DNA from: Skeletonema tropicum
Taxonomy: Eukaryota > Bacillariophyta > Thalassiosirophyceae > Thalassiosirales > Thalassiosiraceae
Length of the DNA: 64,000 bases
Assembly: GCA_037178625.1 (NCBI GenBank)
Contig: JAWZXG010000025.1
Span: 310,001 to 374,000, forward strand
Reading direction: 5' to 3'
Shown piece by piece: positions 55,004 through 63,895 of the stretch (position 1 is its first letter; every line of letters begins with the position of its first letter). Below the pieces are notes generated by a model, which was given only the letters and a program-made list of their open reading frames with translations, searched no databases and had not been told where the DNA came from. The position numbers were made by a program, and so were the translations under genes.

Positions 55004-55113
55004 TCATTATCTTTGGAGAGCAGATCTTGGCTGAAGTTTGTTGAGTCTGGCGACGTGACATCAATAGCGGGTTGGTAGCCCATATCTTCATAAAAATCAA
55101 GTAGATCAATCAT
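54958..55113 (-). CDS. Short upstream frame of LINE-B overlapping the polyprotein frame
   Basis: The ATG at 55113 opens MIDLLDFYEDMGYQPAIDVT and runs 51 codons to a TAG at 54958-54960, overlapping the start of the polyprotein frame by about 46 nt in the relative -1 register. The sequence is protein-like (acidic, SPDSTNFSQDLLSKDNEWRE). A -1 frameshift within the overlap, or one lost/gained base, would fuse it to the polyprotein, whose own frame lacks an early ATG. No classical slippery heptamer is obvious. Confidence 0.5.
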   Translation of the reverse strand: MIDLLDFYEDMGYQPAIDVTSPDSTNFSQDLLSKDNEWREMTGVEEAANMV

Positions 55114-55846
55114 TCTTATCGCTTATTAGACGACATGAAGTTGATGATCAATTCAAGTAAGATGAATTGGAATTATTGTAGGGAAGATCTCACCAGGTAT
55201 AGAAGATGGATGTTCCAGGTAGGTATTGACCAATCAATGTATTTGATGTTGATAGAAAGTTAGGTCACGATGGTGGCAGAAGAAGATTCAGGAATGTCTA
55301 TGGTAGGACAGCAGAAACTTTCCAGCGATGAGGCGAACGTGCAATGATTTGAATTTGAATTGTAGGTTCGCGTTGGAGGCAGAAATAATGACCTAAATTC
55401 TCTGGAAGCCTCGGAGTAGATGACTTCCCTCTCTCGAATATCTCGTGAGGTGCCAAACCAGATTATTTTAGCGGCGGAGTTCCGTATAATTTGATTGGCG
55501 GAATAATTTGAATCCAATGAGAAAATGGCTTTTCTTGTGAAGGTGCGGGAGCTCGTTGGGTGTTGGGCGGCGAAGCGATCTAGTAGTCCGTAGTGACTGC
55601 TAGTTAAATTTGAGATGTCAGAGCACAGGCGGCGGCGGCTGATGGCGTTTGATATACTTATTTGCTATTAGAAGGTTAGAATATTATCGTTGGCGGCGGT
55701 TGATTACGCGGCGTATTGATGTTGCTTTGTTGTCATGGTGGTCGTTTTTTTGATGATTTTTTGAGTTGAAGTTTGTGTAGATTTTTGAATTCCTACGTTG
55801 ATTTTGACTTTTGTACCAAATGAGGTCCGGCACCGCAGACGGAAAA

Positions 55847-55863
55847 GTACCACAGGCAGTCAT
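55847..55863. repeat. Target-site duplication of LINE-B, right copy
   Basis: Exact copy of 48640-48656, adjacent to the 5' end of the minus-strand element. Confidence 0.8.
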
Positions 55864-56998
55864 CTTTTGTACAAAAACATCTTCACCTCTGCACCTCTTG
55901 TTTGATGGCCATAACTTTGATGATTCTTTGATGGACCGGTTGACATGGTGGTTAGATGCAAAATGAAATAAATCTTCTGTGAATTGTTACGTTCGTAATA
56001 GATCGGTGGTGGTCATTGAGGGTAGAATTGTATAATTTCTAGATGTCTGGAGAAAGGTTGCCGAGACTTTATTTGAAAACAAACACAGCCAAAGCCATTA
56101 AATAAACCTCGATTTATGAGGTGGTAGACGCAAGGATTAACCAAGCATCTAAGGCCCAGTCGCTGCTTGTTGTTTTGGCAAATTGATCTCTTTCACCCCA
56201 CTCACAACCGCTGGACACCGAAAAGATAAGTAAGGGACACTATCAACAGCAGAAAAAGTAGAATAATCCATAGGATGTCATGTTGAATGTGCCAGCCAAG
56301 TTGTTGATGGGCCGGTGCGTGTTGGTGGTTGGTGATGCATCGAAGGAGCATCGAAGGTTCGTTTTGAGAGGTTGTGAGATGTGAGTGGCGTCACTGCCTT
56401 CCCCGCCATACTTTTTGAGGGCTATGGGTACTTACTGCTACAATGGGCAGTGCCGTTTTGATAAATTGCAAAACAACAAGCATTACATATGACGTACATT
56501 TGGCATTTTGAGTTTGGGCGAAGATCCCGGTGGACGTGAATTTCAATGGGATCTAATGGCAGTTTGAACGGTGATTGTATAATCGCTATTTATGCGCTAA
56601 ATTTGGACGTACATTTGGCATACACAAGACGTGCATTTGGCATGAAACTAATAGTTATTGGATACACATGAAATGAAACTGCAGAAAAAAGCGTTACACA
56701 TGACGTGCATTTGGCATGCACATGACGTACATTAGGCATCCACATGACGTACATCCCCGGACGTGCATTTTCATCTCGTACATTTCAGGTTAAGCCGGTG
56801 TGGAGAAAGAGGTGAGAAAGCCAAGGTGAAGATAGGAACAGCAGCTAGAAATTTGCACTTGGTCTGTCCAGAATTCATACCGTGTCAGACACGTGGCAAG
56901 AAGCCACAGGAGCGCAAGATTTGGCTGGAAGAAAGAAATGATCCACGGTGGATTCGAGACCGCGGCAGACGACATTTGTGTGACTCCGACTTTTAGCT
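55864..56998. other. Right remainder of the older element and spacer
   Basis: No gene recognised. Subterminal GACGT(A/G)CATTTGGCAT repeats occupy 56490-56775. An open frame at 56763-56996 begins inside the inverted end and has no known domain. Confidence 0.4.
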
Positions 56999-57047
56999 AA
57001 TTCCTACGTAGAGGGTAGTTAGTGAGTTCGACCAATAAAACACCCCT

Positions 57048-57120
57048 GAGACGGCAACACCCAACATATTCGTGTTCCCCAGACTCTTGCGAGTTAGAAT
57101 ATGCTGGGTGTTGCCGTCTC
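57048..57120. repeat. 24-bp hairpin upstream of copy B gene
   Basis: GAGACGGCAACACCCAACAT ATTC (57048-57071) pairs with GAATATGCTGGGTGTTGCCG TCTC (57097-57120) with a single mismatch and a 25-nt loop. It lies 175 bp upstream of the ATG at 57295. Such a stem could be a small-RNA precursor, an operator or an excision footprint. Confidence 0.6.
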
Positions 57121-57294
57121 ACTAGTTGGTTGTCAAAAGCATTCACCCCTAAAATATCTAGTGTATACAAACGGTATTAACGTTTTTGTGCGTGAGATCA
57201 TTATGAGAACTATTATTGGATTTTGGGGAATCTAGTTTTTTTTTTGCGCCAAGCGTCATTTCCACATCATCTTGTGCACTCATTCTTGCTAACC

Positions 57295-58677
57295 ATGGCA
57301 ACAACCCCCAATTCTAGCCACAACAGAGATAGCGGTAGCCGCCGAAATGCGCCGGCTGGGGTGTATACTCCAGTGTCAGGTTCATCCGGGCAATTTGTTA
57401 CTCCATCATCTTCAAAAACATCAAAACGTGGCAGAGAATCTGCAACAACTGTGGTGGCTCCACAGCGTCGTTCAACGAGAGGTCACAATAACTCGGCCCC
57501 AATGAAGCTAACCGCTCCTTCTCAATTATTCCGTAGTCGCGATACAGCAGTGTCATGCTTCAACTTCCCTCTTGATCCCAGTAATATTGATCACCTCAAA
57601 GTGATATGTTCTAAATGCAAGATGGTCTTGGGTGAAGCCAAAGACGGAATCCTCACCGAAGCAATAAAGAAGAAGAAACGTGCCGACAAACGAATGTGCG
57701 AACGGCCGTGGGACCTCAACAATAAATCACATCGGGAGGCATCAAAAAGAAAGGCATATTTTGATTTTCATGAGCTCTTTGAAGAAGACGCATCAGCAGC
57801 AGAAGGGGATAATAATTCCAATGCGACACAGCCCCAAAAGAAGAAGCAACGAAGAAGGACTGCGCAAAAGCAACAAAATAATGGCACGCAACAACGTAAT
57901 GCTCAGCCTATAATGTTTGACGAGGATGGTCACTTCACAGATGATGCTGTTGAATTGCTTCGGACAAAATTAAACTCGATCCCGAATGACAATGATTTGA
58001 GAGTTGCACAAATGTTGATGAAATGGACTTCACCTGTACTATTCGACCAAGATGGCCACCTTACCAACAATGTGGTTAAATTGTTTGAGAAACGATTGCA
58101 GACATCGCGCAAAGACGGGTTGAATCCAAATGATAATGATTTGAGAGTTACAGGAATGTTGATGAAGTGGACTTTTGAAAGTAAAGATACAAAGCAGTAC
58201 AATGCACCATTAGCTGTGTTGCCATCATTTCCTCGTATTAAATCTATGATTGTGGCATGCGTACCCCAATTGAATCATTCAGTAGAAGAGTCCACACGGC
58301 TACGCAACTTGCGGATGAGAACGTTTAGTAGTTGGATGGATTGTCTTAAGATGGCACACTTCGACCCAGATATGATGATTGATGCGTCGATAAGAAAGAG
58401 GAAAACTATCCCGAAGCCTTTCATAGTGAAGGAATTGAATAAAAATAGAATGAGTGCAGAGAAAACAATTGCAGCATTCGAATTTGCGAAAATTAGTTTC
58501 AAGCAAGGTGCAAGACTTGCGCAAGCGATAGATGTAGAAACCCGTGAACCTGGAATGCCAAGAGGACTCCGTATATTTGCACCTACAAGCGAGCTTTATC
58601 GTACAAAGGGTAACTATGTCAAATTAGAATACCCCACATTGACGTTTAAGGATGTTCCATTGGAAGAAGTTGTTTGA
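57295..58677 (+). CDS. Chimeric gene, copy B: basic N-terminal module with a novel core (460 aa)
   Basis: The ATG at 57295 has good context (AACCATGGC). Residues about 37-143 form the module shared with copy A (KVICSKCKMVLGEAKDGIL; C-x2-C; KKKKRADKRMCERPWDLN). A Gln/Lys/Arg stretch (KKKQRRRTAQKQQ) looks like an NLS. Residues about 206-290 contain an internal duplication: FDEDGHFTDDAVELLRTKLN … NDNDLRVAQMLMKWT and FDQDGHLTNNVVKLFEKRLQ … NDNDLRVTGMLMKWT. The C-terminal part (about 300-460) has no recognised motif. The core is absent from copy A, where a coiled coil stands instead. The frame ends at 58677, just as sequence shared with copy A resumes. Probably nuclear and DNA-associated; function unknown. 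Confidence 0.65.
   Translation: MATTPNSSHNRDSGSRRNAPAGVYTPVSGSSGQFVTPSSSKTSKRGRESATTVVAPQRRSTRGHNNSAPMKLTAPSQLFRSRDTAVSCFNFPLDPSNIDHLKVICSKCKMVLGEAKDGILTEAIKKKKRADKRMCERPWDLNNKSHREASKRKAYFDFHELFEEDASAAEGDNNSNATQPQKKKQRRRTAQKQQNNGTQQRNAQPIMFDEDGHFTDDAVELLRTKLNSIPNDNDLRVAQMLMKWTSPVLFDQDGHLTNNVVKLFEKRLQTSRKDGLNPNDNDLRVTGMLMKWTFESKDTKQYNAPLAVLPSFPRIKSMIVACVPQLNHSVEESTRLRNLRMRTFSSWMDCLKMAHFDPDMMIDASIRKRKTIPKPFIVKELNKNRMSAEKTIAAFEFAKISFKQGARLAQAIDVETREPGMPRGLRIFAPTSELYRTKGNYVKLEYPTLTFKDVPLEEVV
57405..57724 (+). repeat. 5' segment shared with copy A (1171-1484)
   Basis: Near-identical DNA from CTTCAAAAACATCAAAA to GGGACCTCAACAA. Differences are a few substitutions, for example CAACGAGAGGTCACAAT against CAAAGAGAGGTCAGAAT. 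Upstream and downstream sequences are unrelated. Confidence 0.85.
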
Positions 58678-58970
58678 GACAAATTGATACTGTCGAGGTC
58701 GATGAAGGATCTTTAGTCGCAGACATCAATGGGGAGGTTGCTCTCCATCAACCTCTGATGGTATTCGATTCATCTACATCTGCAGAAGATAATGGCGATG
58801 GCGCAGTCGGAAATGATGCTGATGAAACGGCGCAGGTGAAAGTATCGAAAGAGGATACGATCGTCAGCACTTGTCCTCATTGCAGTAAGCGCTTACTTAA
58901 TGTGGCTCTCCGTGTTCACATGTTTGAGGCACATGGTGTTACTCTTTGTGCTGAAGCCGAACCTAGGTAA
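58674..58970 (+). pseudogene. C-terminal acidic/zinc-finger segment of copy B, out of frame with the main frame
   Basis: Encodes QIDTVEVDEGSLVADINGEV … STCPHCSKRLLNVALRVHMF EAHGV, nearly identical to the end of copy A. In copy A it is in frame with the preceding coding block; in copy B the main frame stops at 58677 and this segment is in another frame with no ATG. Either a junction error of the rearrangement cut it off, or an unnoticed intron joins it. Confidence 0.5.
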
Positions 58971-59330
58971 TCGATAATTATTAGTACCAAATCATATGAG
59001 GCGAAGAATGATGCAGCCAAATATGTCTTCATTTTTGCATTGAAACGGCATAATGGCATAGATAGAGTAGACAGTAGTAACGAGTTGACGGAAGATATCG
59101 ACATTGTGATGGGCTTCTCATCAGATTTTTGGATGTCACAGTTAGCGATAGTTAGCGATCACAAATGCTAAGGCGAATCCACCGTGCGCCTTAGTATGAC
59201 CGGTCGAATTGCATGAGTTATATTAGTGCCGGATCGCGATTTTAGTACTAGCAGATCACCATAGTACGTAGGAATTTAAATCTACGTGTGAATTTAAAAA
59301 CCCCCTTTGCGGAGTGCTGGACTTCCGAGA

Positions 59331-60276
59331 AAGTTGCGACCAATCTCGTCCAACTCGTGAATTTTAAATTTCACATTTTCACAGCCAAAAATCACATTTG
59401 GGACAGGAGGGGGGCAAGAGGGCGTTTCCCCCATTTTATGAGCCTTTGGCGCCATGAGTGCCCCCCAACAAAACACAGCAGCAAACGCAAAGTACTGTGA
59501 AATTTACTGTGAAATTTACCGTGAAATTTGTTGTGTGGACCACGGGAACCTGGGGTTGACACGTCGGGATGAAGTGATGCGACGAGTGTTTGCTATGAAG
59601 GTTAAGTCGTGGTTCTCAAAAATCTAGCGTTGAGGTGCGTTGAGGTTGATTTCTGATGGCCTGTTCCGTCAAAACTTGCTGCCGACGCCACGGATCGGCC
59701 ATCTGACACGGTGCGCCGCCAAGCAGCATGTCACTCGTGGCGGTGGCAGCAAGTTTTGCACGTTGGCGCAAGTTTTTGACGGAACAGGCCATCAGAAATC
59801 AACCTCAACGCACCTCAACGCTAGATTTTTGAGAACCACGACTTAACCTTCATAGCAAACACTCGTCGCATCGGCCACTAACAAAAATCAGCCACTGTCA
59901 ACCCCAGGTTCCCGTGTGTGGACACAACGTGAATTTCGGTGAATTTCACATTTTGCATGTGAAATTTGCAAAGTGAAATTCACCATGTGAAATGTGAAAT
60001 TCACGTTTTGTGTGGACACCCTATTTTCACATGCAAAATGTGAAATTCACCGAAATTCACGTTGTGTCCACACAACAAATTTCACGGCAAATTTCACAGT
60101 AAATTTCACAGTAGTTTGCGTTTGCTGCTGTGTTTTGTTGGGGGGCACTCATGGCGCCAAAGGCTCAATGAAATGGGGGAAACGCCCTCTTGCCCCCCTC
60201 CTGTCTCAAATGTGATTTTTGGCTGTGAAAATGTGAAATTTAAAACTCACGAGTTGGACGAGATTGGTCGCAACTT
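59331..60276. mobile_element. Foldback element with GTGAAATTTCAC-rich arms (outer)
   Basis: The arms 59331-59540 and about 60066-60276 are inverted copies: AAGTTGCGACCAATCTCGTC, TTTCACATTTTCACAGCC, GGAGGGGGGCAAGAGGGCGT and TGGCGCCATGAGTGCCCCCC. Inside is a further inverted pair (59918-59965 with 60024-60071). The middle is packed with TGTGAAATTTCAC-type words, alternating orientation. No gene. A second foldback sits between the left arm and the inner pair. Confidence 0.8.
59541..59916. mobile_element. Inner foldback element with 7-bp target duplication
   Basis: The ends CACGGGAACCTGGGGTTGAC A (59541-59561) and 59896-59916 are inverted copies. The longer arms 59576-59690 and about 59742-59872 pair almost perfectly (GACGAGTGTTTGCTATGAAG, TGATGGCCTGTTCCGTC, ACTTGCTGCCG). 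TGTGGAC stands directly on both sides (59534-59540 and 59917-59923), which marks a target duplication in the outer element. Confidence 0.8.
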
Positions 60277-63200
60277 GTTACAAAACATCGCCCGTGGAGA
60301 TTGTACATCCTCTCACGGTAACATCTGTCGTAAATCCTGCTGCCACACGTCACACTAGACTGTCTGCAGCTAACCCCCGAAATGTGTACCTTACCTACAG
60401 AAATAGCACAGCTAAATATCTATTCTAAGCACAACCGATATCCCGAAGGCGCGTACTTGTCACTCGTGTAGTGACAAGCCGTCTTTTTTGTTATATTCGT
60501 TAAACGTTACAACAGATTATAGCTGCGTACAAGCCTCAAAGTACACAGTAAACCAGTATTCAGTCTAACTCAACGCTAACCATTGCGCATCTCTTGCGCA
60601 ATGCAATGTGAGTATGAACCCTTACATCCTACACGAGAAAGGCCACGGTCTGACTTTCCGACCAAGTCACGGGCGATCGTCACATTAGTAAAGAGGGTCC
60701 GCCAGTAGTAAGGATTGAACGGACAAGCAGAAAACATCTAAGAAGCGAGCGGCTTTCAAAGAAGAACGACGCCAGATGCAGAAAGATTTGTATTCAAATG
60801 ACGGAGTGAGAAAGGCGTACCAAACCAAAGTGAAAAGTAGCTGGAGTTGCGAGGTCACTCTTTGCTTTATCAACACGCAGGTGCGATGACAACACTGAAC
60901 ATTTGAATGGGAGATAGACGCTTGGAATTTGGTTAGTAAGGAGGACCCGATCAAGACTCCACAACGCATTTTCCAAGCAGCTTATTAAATTTTTAAAGTT
61001 TGGTGAACGTCTTTGAGAGTCAACGTTCACGGGTTTTGTATGTCTTTTTCCCCCTCCCACCCTCACAACTCTCATACGATGATGCGGATGGTGGGTTGGA
61101 GTGTATAATATTGTTGTCGCACATGGTGCGTATTGGTCCGGGGGGGTTCCTGACGCGTAGGACCCCTCCAGCAGCTCTTCTCTGCTCGATTTCGATCGGC
61201 ATGGGCAGGGGACGTCTACTCTACGGATATTATTATTTTCCGGGGGGGGTAGGTTGGTGAAGGACGTGAACGCCTTCTAGCAATTTGCTATGCTGGGGGT
61301 GTTCCACCATCAACTTTTGCTGATGGGGGACGGATGATGGATGTGTATCGATCGATGTGTGGTAGAAGACGGACGTGTTCTTCAATCAGTCAAATACGTA
61401 TTTCATAATTTTGGTGGAGACCAGATGCCGCTAGGGGGGCATCGTCTGTGGAAGTTCCCCATCGAGCTGGAGTGTTAGTCATTGGTGGATGGTTCTCTAG
61501 CCAAGCTGAATATTAGGTACAGCTTGTATCGGACTATCCTTTGTGGAAGATATGCTGAGATATCTTTTACTGATGAGGGGACGGGATGATGGATGTTGTA
61601 TCGATGGGAGACCGAGGCTCTGTCCTTCCTACTGGGACCATCGGTGCCACATGTGCTGCTACGCATGCTACCCTTCCAATACGTCTTATGCATATGCCAA
61701 CGAGTTCTTCAGCAGTTGCCCTACCAATCTGTCCTCCACGGAAGCAACAACCCGGTCACATAGTGAGAGGGTTGCCTACGCCTGCTTACCTATCTTCGGG
61801 GGAAGATGCTGCTGACGGACATGTGCATACTACACAGTTACTTGCTGCTTCTTTGATACAAGTCTACCATGTGCTTTCGTATACAAGATGATGAAAGGTC
61901 CATCTTCTTCGGGGTCTCACTACCGCCCTAAAGCTAGTAGCGGGCCTTCTTCTTGTGTATGGAACTGATTATTGCGATGAATCTCCGATGACATCATGCG
62001 GTTTGGAACTGCATGGTTTATCTAGAACGGAGATAGCACTATCTCAACGATCAACGGGAGCAATGTATGAGTGTATGACAGCCGAGGTTAGGTGTTAGTT
62101 GGGATACCGGGGGGGAGTCACCTGCGGTGTTTGGGTGACGCAATAAGATCCTCGTCAGTAGTTGATTAGACGTCTTATTCTGGGATGTCCATAAACTACT
62201 GTTATTCGGAACATATTGGGACCAGTCCTGTTTTGAGTTGACATCTTAGGAAACAGTGGATGCTGACGATTACTCTTATGGGGACGTCAGACCTGGACGG
62301 AAGCTCTTGCACAATGGAGAAGCTTGTGGACGACTGACTAAATGCCGAAGCTACTATGGTCTCTTGGTGTCAGTGGTGAGGTAGGGCAGGTACTCAGTCA
62401 AGTATTCCGCTACATCTCCAGTGATCGCATGCTGTTTGGAACAGCGATATGTTGTGCATGCTGCGACGCGATGAGGAAGCGAAGGCTGACACACAGCTTG
62501 GAGTTGTGTGTCATGACTTGCTACGGAGTTTCGTCTGCTTCAAAAGCCAGCGGTAGACTCAAGGTGTGCACTCGGGCGATACACTCCACCACACTCCTTT
62601 CATTTGCGATACACTCCACCACACTCCTTTCATTTGTAACCTTTCCTCTGCTACCACATTGTGTGGCATGACTTGCTACGGAAATGCATCCTCTTCTAAT
62701 GCCATCTACAAGAGATACAACTCCATCCACGCTTGCTTCATCTGCAACCTCCCAGCGGCGGCACTGTGAGGTATGCTATTGTGGAGAGACGCCCATAACA
62801 ATTGTCGGTGGTGGATGCTAGTTCAGTTGAAGGTGTGCCCTATGAAATCGGATGACATCGGACATCCCCAGGGCTTGCCTGTTTGGATCGCTTCGTGACT
62901 CCCTCCGTCCATGTGTGTGGATGACATACGCTGTTCTGTAATTCTTTCGTCGGCGCCCTCAAGAGTGACAGAAGAACGCAGGTCTGTAGTTAGGTTTGGC
63001 GGGAGGAGGGTTTGATCATATTCACATATTTCAGCGCGTGTGGCTACGCAGGCAGGATAGATGGGAAGATAGGAGATGGGCATATCCCAGCAGTCGGTAG
63101 TGTTCACCCACTACTAATGCTGAGGAGCCAAGTACCGAAGGAGCGAGCGGGGCGGCACATGTGGCTTCTTTCATGACACTGCGCCATGCGTCTGTCAAAC

Positions 63201-63490
63201 TACGTAGCCACTCTGATACAATTTGTTTTCCGGGGGGGGGGGGTGTGATTATGACGAAAGGAGAATGCCATGCTTCCAGTTGTTAATGAGGAATGATCCA
63301 GTCTACACTACCCACATCTTCCTCCTTCACGGGGATGTACGGTTCGTCACGTCGTGACAGTTAGAAACATTGCTGTCCAGATAAACGTCCTTGGGCGGGG
63401 CGGCGGGTTCGGGCACTACTTCGGGAGGAAGGAAGATTAAGGCAGCGTGAACAAATCAGGATGGGATGTTGTGTTCTGCCGTGATTCGAT
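60277..63490. other. Right-hand stretch without a recognised gene
   Basis: No frame above about 110 codons and no known domain. It contains runs TTTTCCGGGGGGGG (about 61238 and 63226), a GATGGGGGACGGATGATGG / GATGAGGGGACGGGATGATG pair about 255 bp apart (61323, 61573), a TCATGACTTGCTACGGA doublet (about 62512, 62667) and the 30-bp tandem at 62576. It may be decayed repeat sequence. Confidence 0.4.
62576..62635. repeat. Perfect 30-bp tandem duplication
   Basis: The unit GCGATACACTCCACCACACT CCTTTCATTT occurs twice head to tail (62576-62605, 62606-62635) without differences, so it is recent. Confidence 0.85.
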
Positions 63491-63496
63491 GACTTG

Positions 63497-63760
63497 ATGG
63501 GACGCCTGGAAGAGTTGAGGCAGAGATTCAAGTCCAATGCTAGTCAAAACAATCTTTGCGGCAGCTTGGATGACGGACTACAACGGAGTATTCAGGGAGT
63601 TTTTGGAGTCGGCGAGGCAAGGGACCGGCCTATCCTGCAAGATGGATATGGAAGATTACAGCTTAAGGGTGTCTATGGGGGGAGGAACTACGATGCAGGC
63701 ACACAAAAACTAGGTACCCACAGCGACCTTCTAGCTTTTATCGACAGAAGAAGGAAATAG
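63497..63760 (+). CDS. Hypothetical protein or exon at the right edge
   Basis: The ATG at 63497 opens MGRLEELRQRFKSNASQNNL … LLAFIDRRRK (87 aa). No family is recognised. About 130 bp after its stop, a pyrimidine-rich acceptor (TTTCTCTCTCTTTTCTTGCAG, ending at 63895) points to an exon beginning at 63896 and leaving the window, so the real gene may be spliced and larger. The donor could not be fixed. Confidence 0.3.
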   Translation: MGRLEELRQRFKSNASQNNLCGSLDDGLQRSIQGVFGVGEARDRPILQDGYGRLQLKGVYGGRNYDAGTQKLGTHSDLLAFIDRRRK

Positions 63761-63874
63761 GAAGAAGGTTAAAAATTTGAAGATGAGATGCACCCTTGGG
63801 TATTTGAGGTACAAGTGGAGTGATCAACCTGAGTGCAAGCGAACGCTAACCATGCATTGTATCATTTCTCTCTC

Positions 63875-63895
63875 TTTTCTTGCAGATGAGGATCG
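63875..63895 (+). other. Candidate 3' splice site
   Basis: A 15-nt pyrimidine tract followed by TTGCAG and ATGAGG. It is the best-looking acceptor in the right edge region and suggests a spliced gene continuing beyond the window. Confidence 0.4.

Larger units (their letters stand above)
48657..55846 (-). mobile_element. LINE-B: apparently full-length non-LTR retrotransposon
   Basis: A 7.19-kb unit between 17-bp direct repeats, read on the minus strand. It has about 730 bp of leader with AACGTAGGAATT some 50 nt from the 5' end, a short upstream frame, one 2030-codon frame, and about 250 bp of 3' UTR ending CCTAAGTGATATGAT with no poly(A). The final 66-70 nt are shared with 41509-41580. The 3' UTR contains the palindrome GCCTGTATACAGGC (about 48846). 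The domain order equals that of LINE-A, so both belong to one RNase H-bearing clade. Its intact frame makes it the best candidate for a recently active element here. Confidence 0.85.
48494..56775. mobile_element. Older element with inverted ends and subterminal repeats, split by LINE-B
   Basis: The left end, GAAAATGCACGTCCGGGG then TGTACGTCC (48494-48520), is matched in inverse by GGACGTACATCCCC-like text and GGACGTGCATTTTC at about 56744-56775. Copies of GACGT(A/G)CATTTGGCAT lie inside the right end at about 56492, 56606, 56628, 56701 and 56724, and inverted forms lie inside the left end (48526-48554). Without LINE-B the unit would be about 1.1 kb. Subterminal arrays of this kind are typical transposase-binding sites in hAT/CACTA-like elements; assignment to a superfamily is not possible here. 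Confidence 0.5.
56999..59276 (+). mobile_element. Copy B unit between 12-bp inverted ends
   Basis: AATTCCTACGTA (56999-57010) is exactly inverted at 59265-59276. In between lie a strong hairpin, the 460-aa gene and the zinc-finger remnant, with a small AAGGCG/CGCCTT stem at 59171-59193. No target duplication could be shown, and the 12-mer is common in this window, so a transposon reading is plausible but not proven. Confidence 0.45.

Noticed and set aside
56763..56996. 77-codon plus-strand frame
   Set aside because: It starts inside the inverted end of the older element; no recognisable features.
60685..61075. Minus-strand frames of 93-94 codons
   Set aside because: Two overlapping frames over the same DNA, no domain, no start context; probably chance.
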